Of a stretch of 64,000 nucleotides of DNA, positions 27,328-35,810 are shown one piece after another. The notes under the pieces were generated by a model. It ran no database searches, was not told the origin of the DNA, and saw only the letters and a list, made by a program, of their open reading frames with translations. Numbering within the stretch: the first letter of the stretch is position 1; each line of letters begins with the position of its first letter. A program made the position numbers and the translations under genes. The DNA comes from Stentor coeruleus (Eukaryota > Ciliophora > Heterotrichea > Heterotrichida > Stentoridae), in NCBI GenBank assembly GCA_001970955.1, contig MPUH01000159.1, positions 1-64,000 on the forward strand, in the 5' to 3' direction.

Positions 27328-29706
27328 CTAATGAGCTAAAATAAAATCAGGAATAGTTTCGATTGCCACAATTTCTTCAGTGTGCGTCGTTAGATCTTTA
27401 ATTTTAGCTTTCCCTTCAGCTAATTCGCTATCCCCGACCCAGACCATCCATCTTATCCCTTGTTGGCTAGCATATCCTGCTTGTCCTTTAGGGTCAGATT
27501 TTTCTTTATAGCTTGTTTCTGCGTTAATCCCACGTGTCCAAAGAAGTGAACATATTTTGAATCTTTCTTGCATAAGATTGAACCTATCTGATGAACCAGC
27601 TTGAGCTATAAGAACACTGTTAGCTTTTGTTTTTAATAAAGATTGAACACTTTGATCAGCTGCAGCTCCTGACTTAGCGGCTTTATATCTTTCTTCAATT
27701 ACAGTGAAAAGTCTTTCTACACCTAAAGAAACACCTACTGCAGGAGTTGGTTGATTACTGTTATTTAATCTCATAATTAGCTCATCATAACGACCACCAC
27801 CAGCAATTGACCCAACTTGACCATCAATAACAACAGCTTCATAAACAAGTCCAGTATAATAATCAAGTCCTCTAGCTAAACTCATATCCAAATTCAATCT
27901 TTCAATAATTCCAAAGCATTCCACATAATTAACAAGTTTTTCTAGTTCTTCTAATACTTTACTAGCTACAGGATGTTTTTGAAGCACCTCCATTCCTTTA
28001 AGAATATCAAGTACTTGCCTTGGATTTCCATTTATTTTCACATATTCACCGATTTTATTAGCACAATCTTCAGATATCCCTTTTTCTTCTATTAATTCTA
28101 TGCGAACTTTAGCCCATTCTTCTTTATCTAGTTTATCTATTGAAGATGACACTGTTCTGAATTTATCACTAGGACATCCTGAGATATCTAAAAACGAATC
28201 CAAAAGTTTCCTATGATTTATTTTCACAACAAAATTAAACTCTAACTGTGTGAGAATTTCAACAACTATTTTAAGTACTTCAGCATCTTGAGCCATTACA
28301 GCACCAACTCCAACAATATCAAAATCGCATTGATAAAATTCTCTATATCTTCCTCTCTTCATTTGTGGTTGGTCTCTTCTATAAACTTTACCTATCTGAA
28401 ATCTTTTCCAGTTAGAAATTCTGTTTATTGCTACATATCTTGCAAAAGGTACTGTTAAATCATATCTTAAAGATAAAAGTTCACCACCTTGATCAGCGAT
28501 ATTGTAAATAAGTTTACTTCCTTCTTCACCATATTTTCCTGTTAATGTTTCTCTAAGTTCCATAACAGGAGTATCAAGTTCATCGGCCATATGTTTTTTA
28601 AACACAGTTCTTATAATAGTAAATACATATTCACGAATATTCATTTCTTCTGAAGCATAATCTCTCATACCTTTAGCTATTTTTGGTACTCTTCTTTCTT
28701 CATTTTTTGCTGAAAATAATTTGAGTAAACTTGTGGATAAGTCGCTTTCGGTTGGAGTTGTTTCTTTTAATAATTGATAAATAACACGACTTCCTTTACC
28801 TATTTGGATTTGTCTTGGTTTTCCTCCACCAGTATTTATTTTTGCTTCAAATTGTGTTAGTTGGTCTATTGTTTTTTTGAGCTGAGCAAAACTGTTGATA
28901 AGTAATTCTTTTGTAAAAACTTGGAAAGCAAGTAAGGAAGGAAGGATGTCGATAAATTTTTGTTTTTTTGGGTCGATATTTACTGTTTGCAAATCTCCAG
29001 CGATACCTGCAGACACACAAACTAGGTCGTTAAAAGTTTTTATTAATCCAGTGCTGGTTCTTTTCACAAGAGTTTTCTTAACATTTGAACTTACTGTATT
29101 GATTTCTTTATCTAAAATTCTCTCAGTATCTTCAATAACATCTTTTAAAGCTCCACTTCTCTGTATAGATTCAATCAAACTTTCACTTGCTGGATTTTTT
29201 TTAGCCATTTTTGAATCATGAAGGATTGATTGGAGGTTACCGAGTGTATTTTTCAAGCCTTGTGATATCAATGAATAGTTTTCTTCATTAGCAAATGAAC
29301 TGTCTATGTTTTCTGCTTCCATTGTTAGACCTAAAAAACTATCATAAATCGGAGCCAACAATGATAGATTATAAAGACTTGGGATAAGTTCTGAGGCTAT
29401 TTTATAAGTATCTTGATCAAAATATTTTAAATCACTTTCTGGAAGGGGTATTTTTGGTTGAATTTGCCCATTAAGAGAGTTTATCACATCAACAGAAGCT
29501 TTTGGGTTTGATTTAACATAGTTGTTCAAAGCTATGCACACATAAAGAGGATTTGAATGAAGAGGATATTCAGCGCATGGTTCTGTGCTTGGCAGTAAAG
29601 TTTTTACAATTTCTGGATCAACTTTAAACGCACATCCTTGGAGAAGCCTTGATAAATCACTTGATGACAGATCTGCTCCATTCAGTGTTATACCGTGTTT
29701 CTCCAT
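27328..29706 (-). CDS. HARS: Histidyl-tRNA synthetase with long N-terminal extension
   Basis: 792 residues. The class II catalytic core starts near residue 340 (VPKIAKGMRDYASEEMNIREYVF). Motif 2 is RRDQPQMKRGRYREFYQCDFD; the histidine-specific HisA box appears as ARGLDYYTGLVYEAV and the HisB region as GGGRYDELI, followed by motif 3 (PAVGVSLGVERLF) and the anticodon-binding domain. It charges tRNA-His in the cytosol, and possibly also in mitochondria since only one copy is seen here. The first about 330 residues are not a WHEP domain; they look helical and are unlike animal enzymes, but long extensions are known in plant cytosolic HisRS. Stop codon is one base from the glutaryl-CoA dehydrogenase stop. 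Confidence 0.97.
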   Translation of the reverse strand: MEKHGITLNGADLSSSDLSRLLQGCAFKVDPEIVKTLLPSTEPCAEYPLHSNPLYVCIALNNYVKSNPKASVDVINSLNGQIQPKIPLPESDLKYFDQDTYKIASELIPSLYNLSLLAPIYDSFLGLTMEAENIDSSFANEENYSLISQGLKNTLGNLQSILHDSKMAKKNPASESLIESIQRSGALKDVIEDTERILDKEINTVSSNVKKTLVKRTSTGLIKTFNDLVCVSAGIAGDLQTVNIDPKKQKFIDILPSLLAFQVFTKELLINSFAQLKKTIDQLTQFEAKINTGGGKPRQIQIGKGSRVIYQLLKETTPTESDLSTSLLKLFSAKNEERRVPKIAKGMRDYASEEMNIREYVFTIIRTVFKKHMADELDTPVMELRETLTGKYGEEGSKLIYNIADQGGELLSLRYDLTVPFARYVAINRISNWKRFQIGKVYRRDQPQMKRGRYREFYQCDFDIVGVGAVMAQDAEVLKIVVEILTQLEFNFVVKINHRKLLDSFLDISGCPSDKFRTVSSSIDKLDKEEWAKVRIELIEEKGISEDCANKIGEYVKINGNPRQVLDILKGMEVLQKHPVASKVLEELEKLVNYVECFGIIERLNLDMSLARGLDYYTGLVYEAVVIDGQVGSIAGGGRYDELIMRLNNSNQPTPAVGVSLGVERLFTVIEERYKAAKSGAAADQSVQSLLKTKANSVLIAQAGSSDRFNLMQERFKICSLLWTRGINAETSYKEKSDPKGQAGYASQQGIRWMVWVGDSELAEGKAKIKDLTTHTEEIVAIETIPDFILAH

Positions 29707-29892
29707 TTATATGCCTCATTTTTTAGCTTTTTTAGTATGTAAAATTAAATAAAGGCTTGGAATTTTTATTATCAAAATTTTATATCAAGTTTAAAGTTTA
29801 GGTTTTTTTATTTATCAAAAAAAATAATATGAGATGTATATGTTTAATTATTAGTTTTATATATATCGAATCCCTTCTGAATATTTTATAAA

Positions 29893-30711
29893 ATGGACGA
29901 CCAAAAATTTGCACCTTTTAATAGTGATCTCGCTGATTTTTTCTTGTGCACAAAAAATTCTATTAAATCTGAATACGATGAAAGTGTTTTCAGTTTAGAA
30001 AACAAAGATTTATATGCCCTACCTGCAAAAAGAAGGAATCTTAAACAGCCAAAAGACGCAAGTGGGAAATTTTATAAGACTTTGCCAGGTTTTCTCATAA
30101 ACTACATTGAAACACAAGGTCCGACACCTGAACCTGAGCTTGTCAAACTTCTTAGTGAGCATCTTACCCATCTCAGAAATGCATCAGGAACAATTTATAA
30201 AAATTCCCCTTTAAAATGTTTACAAGGAATCTGCAGAATGCCTGTTTTTAATGTCGCTAATGGTATTTGGAAAATAAATCCTGAAGAAGTCGCTATATAT
30301 AGAGATAATTTTATTATTAAAGCAAGAAAAAGAAGTATTAATAAAGAAAGTGAGAAAAAAGGTCTTAGAAAAACTGAAAGGATTGTATCATTACTTAGAA
30401 GCTATAGTAGTAAACTTTCTAGAGACCCTCGTACTGAGCGTTTAATAAAAAATCCTCTAAAAGAACTTACAGGAAGTGAAGACATTCAAGAAGCTGCACA
30501 AAAAATTGGTTATGAAAGGCTTATAGGAATTATGCAAGCATATTCAGTTGTATCAAAACATTTTATTATGCTTATGAAAAAAGAAGAAACTTCAGTACAA
30601 TTTAGTAATATTGAAAAAGATATTGAAGGTATTTACTCAAAACTTTCCCGTATCGAAAGTCATCTTGTGAAATTTAGCATGACAAGTTCGAAATCAGAAA
30701 GCAATAAGTAA
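29893..30711 (+). CDS. Unknown protein with winged-helix-like segment
   Basis: 272 residues, no family recognised with certainty. Residues about 57-135 (starting FLINYIETQGPTPEPEL and ending MPVFNVANGIWKINPEEV) have the helix-helix-helix-wing pattern and the Lys/Arg-rich NSPLKCLQGICR helix expected of a small winged-helix DNA-binding fold. The following part is basic (KARKRSINKESEKKGLRK), then helical, with a final coiled-coil-like stretch. A nuclear DNA-binding or chromatin role is a guess. Its TAA is just 8 bp before the next ATG. An alternative is that a 20-nt intron (from the GTAA that overlaps the stop) fuses it to the next frame; that size is outside the 15-16 nt seen elsewhere here. 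Confidence 0.72.
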   Translation: MDDQKFAPFNSDLADFFLCTKNSIKSEYDESVFSLENKDLYALPAKRRNLKQPKDASGKFYKTLPGFLINYIETQGPTPEPELVKLLSEHLTHLRNASGTIYKNSPLKCLQGICRMPVFNVANGIWKINPEEVAIYRDNFIIKARKRSINKESEKKGLRKTERIVSLLRSYSSKLSRDPRTERLIKNPLKELTGSEDIQEAAQKIGYERLIGIMQAYSVVSKHFIMLMKKEETSVQFSNIEKDIEGIYSKLSRIESHLVKFSMTSSKSESNK

Positions 30712-30719
30712 CTTTATAA

Positions 30720-31097
30720 ATGATTAGTGATAATATTACGCCTTTAAACTCTCGACCTATTTCTAGTTCAAATACTCATCGTAAACGTGGAAGTTCAGAA
30801 TTTACTAACCCAGTTCTAAAGATTTGGTCAAGAAATCAAGGGTTTGATGATTCTGAATATATGTTTCATCAGTTAGGAAATTGGCCTAAAAAATATATGC
30901 TTAACAACCAACTAGAAGAAGAAATTTTAAAGATAAATAAACAAACTATAAAAATTGTAAGAAAACCTTCACGTCTTGTCAAGAACAGAAAGCAAAGTTG
31001 TTATACGCCAAAGCCTCAAGGAAAATATTATGTTAGTCCTTGGCTTTATCATCCACAGCCTGAATCATTGTTTTGCCCAAAACTTTATAGATTATAG
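30720..31097 (+). CDS. Small basic protein of unknown function
   Basis: 125 residues starting 8 bp after the upstream stop with the usual TTTATAAATG context. It is basic and rich in Ser, Asn, Pro and aromatic residues, with no hydrophobic segment. Short pieces such as QLGNWPKKYMLNNQLEEEIL and YYVSPWLYHPQPESLFCPKLY look like extended linear motifs, the kind of sequence found in ciliary or cytoskeletal binding proteins, but no family can be named. It may be the second part of the upstream gene if an atypical intron is spliced. Confidence 0.6.
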   Translation: MISDNITPLNSRPISSSNTHRKRGSSEFTNPVLKIWSRNQGFDDSEYMFHQLGNWPKKYMLNNQLEEEILKINKQTIKIVRKPSRLVKNRKQSCYTPKPQGKYYVSPWLYHPQPESLFCPKLYRL

Positions 31098-31154
31098 CTC
31101 AGTTCGTTTTTTTTTTGTTAGTAATAAACTAATAATTTAATTAAGTATTTGAAA

Positions 31155-32702
31155 ATGCTGAATCTTGAAACTGAGAAAAGACTAGCTCGGCTTTTATTTC
31201 AAATTGCTGAATGTGAAAGGTCAATAGAAAGAAGCAGGCAAAACATTTGCAGTAACCCTAATTTCGATATGTATTCGATTTTCCGTATTCTTGACTCACA
31301 GACTAACGGAAAACTGGAAATAGGAGATTTGAAAGCATTTTTATCACGTGAAGGAATTTCACTTCTCAGATCCAACCTAGCATTAGTTATAAGGCAATAT
31401 GATTCCAATAATGATGGCAAACTGAGTTTAGAAGAATTTCAAGCTTTGGTTTTACCTTCAGAAGATTTAGAATTACGTAGAGTTGTTTTATCAAGAAATA
31501 TTTACACAGTAAATGCATATACTGAAAACTCAGTAGCAAGACATATTGAATTAGAAGCTGGATATCAAGTACAATTAGAGACTTTAAAGAAAAATTTAAC
31601 TTCACGAGCTGATTTTAACCCTATTGATGCATTTAGAACAATTGATGCTAATAAACTGAATTTTATTAATGTTTATGAAATTCGTGATTTTCTTAGAAGA
31701 AATGGATACTCAATTACCATACAAGATATTTATGGGATAATTCGCCGTATTGATACTGATAATGATAGTAAAATTAATTATGAAGATTTTACTGCTAGTG
31801 TGTTACCTTGTAAAAAAGAAAGACCACAAAGTGCTCCTAGAAAAACTTTGAATAACTCTTCATTGAAAAAAACTTCAAACAACTCTTCATTAAGAAAAAC
31901 TTCAAAAACAAGTCATAATAAATCTAATTTTAGTTCTCCAAACAAATCTCAATCTAAACAAATCAATCAAAAAATTATGTACAGGTCGATGAGGTCAAAG
32001 CTTTTCACATATGTGCCTTATGATGATATGAAATATATTGTTAATACATTTGCCGCACAAATAAGACTTGATTTAGATATTGAAAGAGAAAGAATAATTT
32101 TAGCTAAAAAATCAGAATTCACTTTGACTGAATTTTTCAGAGTTTTTGATGTTAATAATAAAAACTATATTACTACAACTGATATTGAAGATCTTTTACA
32201 ATATTTAAGGATACCTTATGATATAGATGAAGTTTATTTACTTATAAGACATTATAGTTCATATAAAGATTCAATAATAAGATTTTCTGATTTTGAAAGA
32301 ATGTATATGCCTAGAGATAAATACTTTGCTCAAATTCTTAAAAATAAAAAAACAGTAATCGTCCCTCCTTATAATCGATTAACTTTTTTTTCTTCTGAGA
32401 CAATCGACCAAATAATAAAAATCCTCAGATTACAAATGCAAAGCGAGATTTTAGCTGAAAACTTAAGGAAAAATCTTATCAACAAAAAATGGATAAATTT
32501 CTATGAAGTCTTTGAAGAAATTGATAAAGATAGAGATGGGATGATATCAATTGGCGAATTCCAAGATATTTTCATACAACATGGTGAATCGCCATCAATA
32601 ACTGAACTTGAAATGCTTGTTGAACGTTATGATAAAGATTTTAATCGTCGAGTAAGTTACTGTGAATTTATCGAAGAAATCACTCCTAAACTTTTTAATT
32701 AA
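31155..32702 (+). CDS. Multi-EF-hand calcium-binding protein
   Basis: 515 residues from ATG 31155 (an upstream in-frame TTG is not used). Eight EF-hand-like loops occur in pairs: DSQTNGKLEIGD, DSNNDGKLSLEE, DANKLNFINVYE, DTDNDSKINYED, DVNNKNYITTTD, a degenerate SSYKDSIIRFSD, DKDRDGMISIGE and DKDFNRRVSYCE. The second, fourth and seventh keep the best calcium ligands (D-x-D/N-x-D/S-G/S and a final Glu or Asp); the others are partly lost. A basic Ser/Asn-rich linker (SLKKTSNNSSLRKTS repeats) separates pairs two and three. It is larger than centrin or calmodulin and resembles the multi-EF-hand proteins of ciliate axonemes and cortex. Calcium sensing or structural calcium binding is likely; the partner is unknown. 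Confidence 0.9.
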   Translation: MLNLETEKRLARLLFQIAECERSIERSRQNICSNPNFDMYSIFRILDSQTNGKLEIGDLKAFLSREGISLLRSNLALVIRQYDSNNDGKLSLEEFQALVLPSEDLELRRVVLSRNIYTVNAYTENSVARHIELEAGYQVQLETLKKNLTSRADFNPIDAFRTIDANKLNFINVYEIRDFLRRNGYSITIQDIYGIIRRIDTDNDSKINYEDFTASVLPCKKERPQSAPRKTLNNSSLKKTSNNSSLRKTSKTSHNKSNFSSPNKSQSKQINQKIMYRSMRSKLFTYVPYDDMKYIVNTFAAQIRLDLDIERERIILAKKSEFTLTEFFRVFDVNNKNYITTTDIEDLLQYLRIPYDIDEVYLLIRHYSSYKDSIIRFSDFERMYMPRDKYFAQILKNKKTVIVPPYNRLTFFSSETIDQIIKILRLQMQSEILAENLRKNLINKKWINFYEVFEEIDKDRDGMISIGEFQDIFIQHGESPSITELEMLVERYDKDFNRRVSYCEFIEEITPKLFN

Positions 32703-32730
32703 CCTTTCCAAACTCATAATATTATCCTAT

Positions 32731-34060
32731 CTAAAAATCATCATCATCACTAAGTAAATCAAAGTCAATATCTTCATTGTTTTCTTTAACTTCTGCATTG
32801 TTTTTATTCTGAGGGAATTGCATGGTCTTAACAGTATCATTCCTTAATCCAATACAAAAGTCAATTCTCTTCTGTAAAAACGTCTGTGGATCATTCGTGG
32901 TATAAACATCTTCAATAGTTTTTGATTTAAGTTCTTTTGATTCATGGTCAATAAAAGCTTCGATAACTCCATCACGAATAGCTTTAGCGACTATAAATTC
33001 TGTATCTTGTGGTTTAAGACCAAGTTTATAAGCAACATCTTGTAAAGAAATAGCTGAATATGCAAGGTTTATTCTTTTAAGCCCTGATTTAATAACAATA
33101 TGTCTAAGACGAGTAACTAAAGAATAGTTCATGTCTTCTATATAGATATTTTTATTATTGTTTAGAACTTCTGTAAATTTCTCAAGTTCACCCATTCTTA
33201 CTGCGCGAATTAAATCAACATAAGGTATAACTCCTTTCATAGCGAGGAGGCTTTTACGAGATGGAATAGTTCCCATAAGAAGTTCTATCAAAATTCTAAG
33301 CTTTTCAACTGCCAGTTTAAAACCTTTCGCTCCATTTTCTGGGGCTTTTCTCGCTGCTTGAACCAAATGACCATGAGATTCAGTATAATTCAAAGTTAGA
33401 GCTTTGATTTTCCCAAGATAAAACTGATTCCTAGCAATCTCAGGGTACCCGGATGTATCAGGAAATCCAGTCTTTTCAGAAAACTCTTTAGCCAGCCTTA
33501 CTTTGTTTGTAAGTAAATAAAACCTTAAAATCACATTTATCAATACTGATTGAGAAAAAGTATCATGTTTAAGACAACTTGTTCTATAATATTGCAAAAA
33601 CTCTTTAACATCTAAATCAGCTTTCAATTCATAAATATATCCTAAGTAATAGTATAGTTTTGCTATTAATGGTTGAGAGTTTCTACTATTAGTCTTTTGA
33701 AGTTCAGTTTTTGTAATCTCTTCAGCTTCAAGTAATCTATTTTCTTTGATTAATAGCATTACACTTAATATTGAGAGATATAATGAAACTTCAGCTGATT
33801 TATATTGAACTGTATAAGATGTTTGGTTTTCTGCCCATCGAACTTCTGTGTTAAAGCAGATTTTAAAAAGACTTGCTAGTGTGGTCAAGTTTATTTTACT
33901 GCGAAGTCCATGGAGAAGGCGTAAGGAAAGGGCACAGATTTTACTGTCTTTGCTTTCTGCAGCTTTTTCGAGACTATCAAGTGCCTTGACTNTCTTTGCT
34001 TTCTGCAGCTTTTTCGAGACTATCAAGTGCCTTGACTAGCGATGCAGGGAGGTCAGCCAT
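32731..34060 (-). CDS. PSMD3: 26S proteasome lid subunit Rpn3 (PSMD3)
   Basis: True start is ATG 34060 (MADLPASLVKALDSLEKAAESK). A duplicated 45 bp plus one N (33992-34037) breaks the frame on paper; reading across the join without the duplicate restores one frame of about 427 residues to 32731. The helical-repeat part has YPEIARNQFYLGKIKAL and RKAPENGAKGFKLAVEKL, matching PSMD3. The PCI domain follows (RLRHIVIKSGLKRINLAYSA, VAKAIRDGVIEAFIDHE), as does the acidic C-terminus SDDDDF. Rpn3 is a structural lid subunit that supports the deubiquitinase Rpn11. The gene is normal apart from the assembly join. Confidence 0.95.
33947..34037. repeat. 45-bp exact duplicate around a single N (assembly join)
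   Basis: Bases 33947-33991 and 33993-34037 are identical and are separated by N at 33992. The duplicate adds 46 bases, so it shifts the Rpn3 frame; removing it gives a continuous conserved N-terminus. This is the clearest proof that the N joins in this window are overlapping contig ends. Confidence 0.95.
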
Positions 34061-34146
34061 ATTTATGAGCTTTTAGTATTAGTGGGAGAAAAATTTAGCT
34101 TAAACTTCAATATTTTAGATATTTTAACCAATAAATTTTAGCTAAA

Positions 34147-35220
34147 TTAACGATCTCTCATATTTTGAGAGAATTCTTTCGCTCTTTTCAAAGTTTCCTC
34201 AACATCACTAACTATACTTTCTTTTTCAGACCTATCACTTGAATCCCCAGCAATTTTCCTCCTTTCAAGAATCTCATTAAGCGCTTGTATTTTCCCATTA
34301 GTTCCATCTTGAGTTATCGAAGTAAATCTTCTTAACTTTGTCACTTCTTCTTTTACTTTTTTCTTCTCATGTTTCAAATTCTCAATCCGTTCTTGACTTT
34401 CTAATATTTGCTGTTTAATATTAGCATTTTTACTATTAGAGCTTAATTTACTCTGTAAAGATGCAATATAATTATCCATTTGCTGAAGTTCAGCTTCTTT
34501 AAGCTCTAAATCTTTAATCTGTGAACTAAGGTCTTCTAATTCTTTTTCAACTATTTTTAGTTCTCTATTAACATCACTTTCAGATAAAGAAAGTAAAGCT
34601 TCATAAGAATGTTTTTCAGCTGTATTACTATTTTCATCACCTTCCCAATGTTTAACTTCTTCTGATAAGTCTTTATAAATATTCTCAGCTTCTCGAAGTT
34701 CGTCAATAAGCACGGATTTTTCTTTTTCAAACATTTGGAGTTTTTCTTCAATATTTTCTTGGTCTTTCAAAGTTTCTTCCTGTGATTCAATTGCCCCTTC
34801 CAGATCAGCGATTTGTTTTTCAGTTTCATTTATTAAACTTTCTAAAGACTCATGCTCTTTTTTTATTTCTTCTCGTTTTGTTATCATATCTCTGATTTTC
34901 TGTGATTTCTCTTCAAGTTCTCTTTGAATTTCTGTGATTTTTTCGATACCAGCTTTTACGGTCATGTTCGTAGGATCAGCAGCTTCTCCTTGTGGGACGA
35001 AATCATTCATGATATCTTTTAATTCTTTTATCTCTTTTTCTAAATCACTGTGCATTATCCTTAAATCTTGTAAGCTATCTTTTTCTTCTTCTGGTCTATC
35101 GTCATGTTGACTTTTTAACTTGTCTCGTTCTTTTTCTAATTGAATATTCTCTAAACTTATCTGCTTAATGATTTGATTTAATTCTTGAATAGCAGAAGCT
35201 TTACCATAGGAACAGCCCAT
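34147..35220 (-). CDS. Long coiled-coil protein with acylation-type N-terminus
   Basis: 357 residues beginning MGCSYGKAS, a myristoyl-Gly2/palmitoyl-Cys3 signal. Almost all the rest is predicted coiled coil by heptad pattern and Glu/Lys/Leu content (for example EIKELKDIMNDF, LEGAIESQEETLK, IKDLELKEAELQQMDNY), ending in a basic RAKEFSQNMRDR. It would form a rod tethered at one end to a membrane, which suits a cortical or vesicle tether. No named family. Start codons of this gene and the H2A-like gene are 51 bp apart, divergent. Confidence 0.8.
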   Translation of the reverse strand: MGCSYGKASAIQELNQIIKQISLENIQLEKERDKLKSQHDDRPEEEKDSLQDLRIMHSDLEKEIKELKDIMNDFVPQGEAADPTNMTVKAGIEKITEIQRELEEKSQKIRDMITKREEIKKEHESLESLINETEKQIADLEGAIESQEETLKDQENIEEKLQMFEKEKSVLIDELREAENIYKDLSEEVKHWEGDENSNTAEKHSYEALLSLSESDVNRELKIVEKELEDLSSQIKDLELKEAELQQMDNYIASLQSKLSSNSKNANIKQQILESQERIENLKHEKKKVKEEVTKLRRFTSITQDGTNGKIQALNEILERRKIAGDSSDRSEKESIVSDVEETLKRAKEFSQNMRDR

Positions 35221-35271
35221 TTTTTTATTATTAGATTTAAATCAAATAATTTTTCATAAATCCCCCAATCA

Positions 35272-35592
35272 ATGGAAACTCCACAAAAAAACAGGAAAAT
35301 ATCTCTTGAAAGCTTGATACTTCAAGAACTTTATAAACAAAACCTTGCTGAAACAATACTTACTGAAAGCGCTGAGTTTATGTCTGGCGCTTTAAATTAC
35401 TGTATAACTGAATTATTAGACATTTCAGTAGAGAGATCAAAACTTAAGGGTTCAAATTTAATATGCTCATCACATATCAAAAAAGCTATTGAAGAAGATT
35501 TTGAATTTGCTAAATTATTACAGAATACTGTTATATATGGAGCATATAATAAACATTTAGATGAAAAAGAACATATTTCAAAAAATAATTAA
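35272..35592 (+). CDS. Very divergent H2A-type histone-fold protein
   Basis: 106 residues. From QNLAETILTE (residue 23) to EDFEFAKLL it lines up without gaps over 61 residues with canonical H2A from GNYAERVGAG to NDEELNKLL; the match includes A-E in loop 1, the long alpha-2 (FMSGALNYCITELLDISVER) and the alpha-3 ending KAIEEDFEFAKLL. Acidic-patch positions E61, E64, D90 and E92 are kept as E, D, D and E, but E91 is Phe and the loop-2 arginine (R77) is Leu. The basic N-terminal tail and the AGLQFPVGR box are absent. It may be a specialised H2A variant or an H2A-family histone-fold subunit of another complex (NF-YC/CHRAC-like); the C-terminal spacing favours H2A. Confidence 0.72.
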   Translation: METPQKNRKISLESLILQELYKQNLAETILTESAEFMSGALNYCITELLDISVERSKLKGSNLICSSHIKKAIEEDFEFAKLLQNTVIYGAYNKHLDEKEHISKNN

Positions 35593-35810
35593 TTCATTTT
35601 GTAATTTTCTATTCAAGTTTGTATAAACATGTAAAAGTTCAATGAAATACTAAAAACTATTGGTAATTTTAAGTATCTGTATTTTATATATAAAATTATT
35701 GTATTTTTAAATTAAAACCCAAAGCTTAATCTTCTAAATTTTAATAGTAAATAAATACAACCTGTATTTTATTCCACAATCAAAAAAATTATCCTAATAT
35801 TTTTTACTTT

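Noticed and set aside
31149-31154. TTG start for the EF-hand protein
   Set aside because: The ATG two codons downstream (31155) is the natural start.
34026-34026. Start of Rpn3 at 34026
   Set aside because: It lies in the wrong frame inside the duplicated bases at the N join; the conserved start is 34060.
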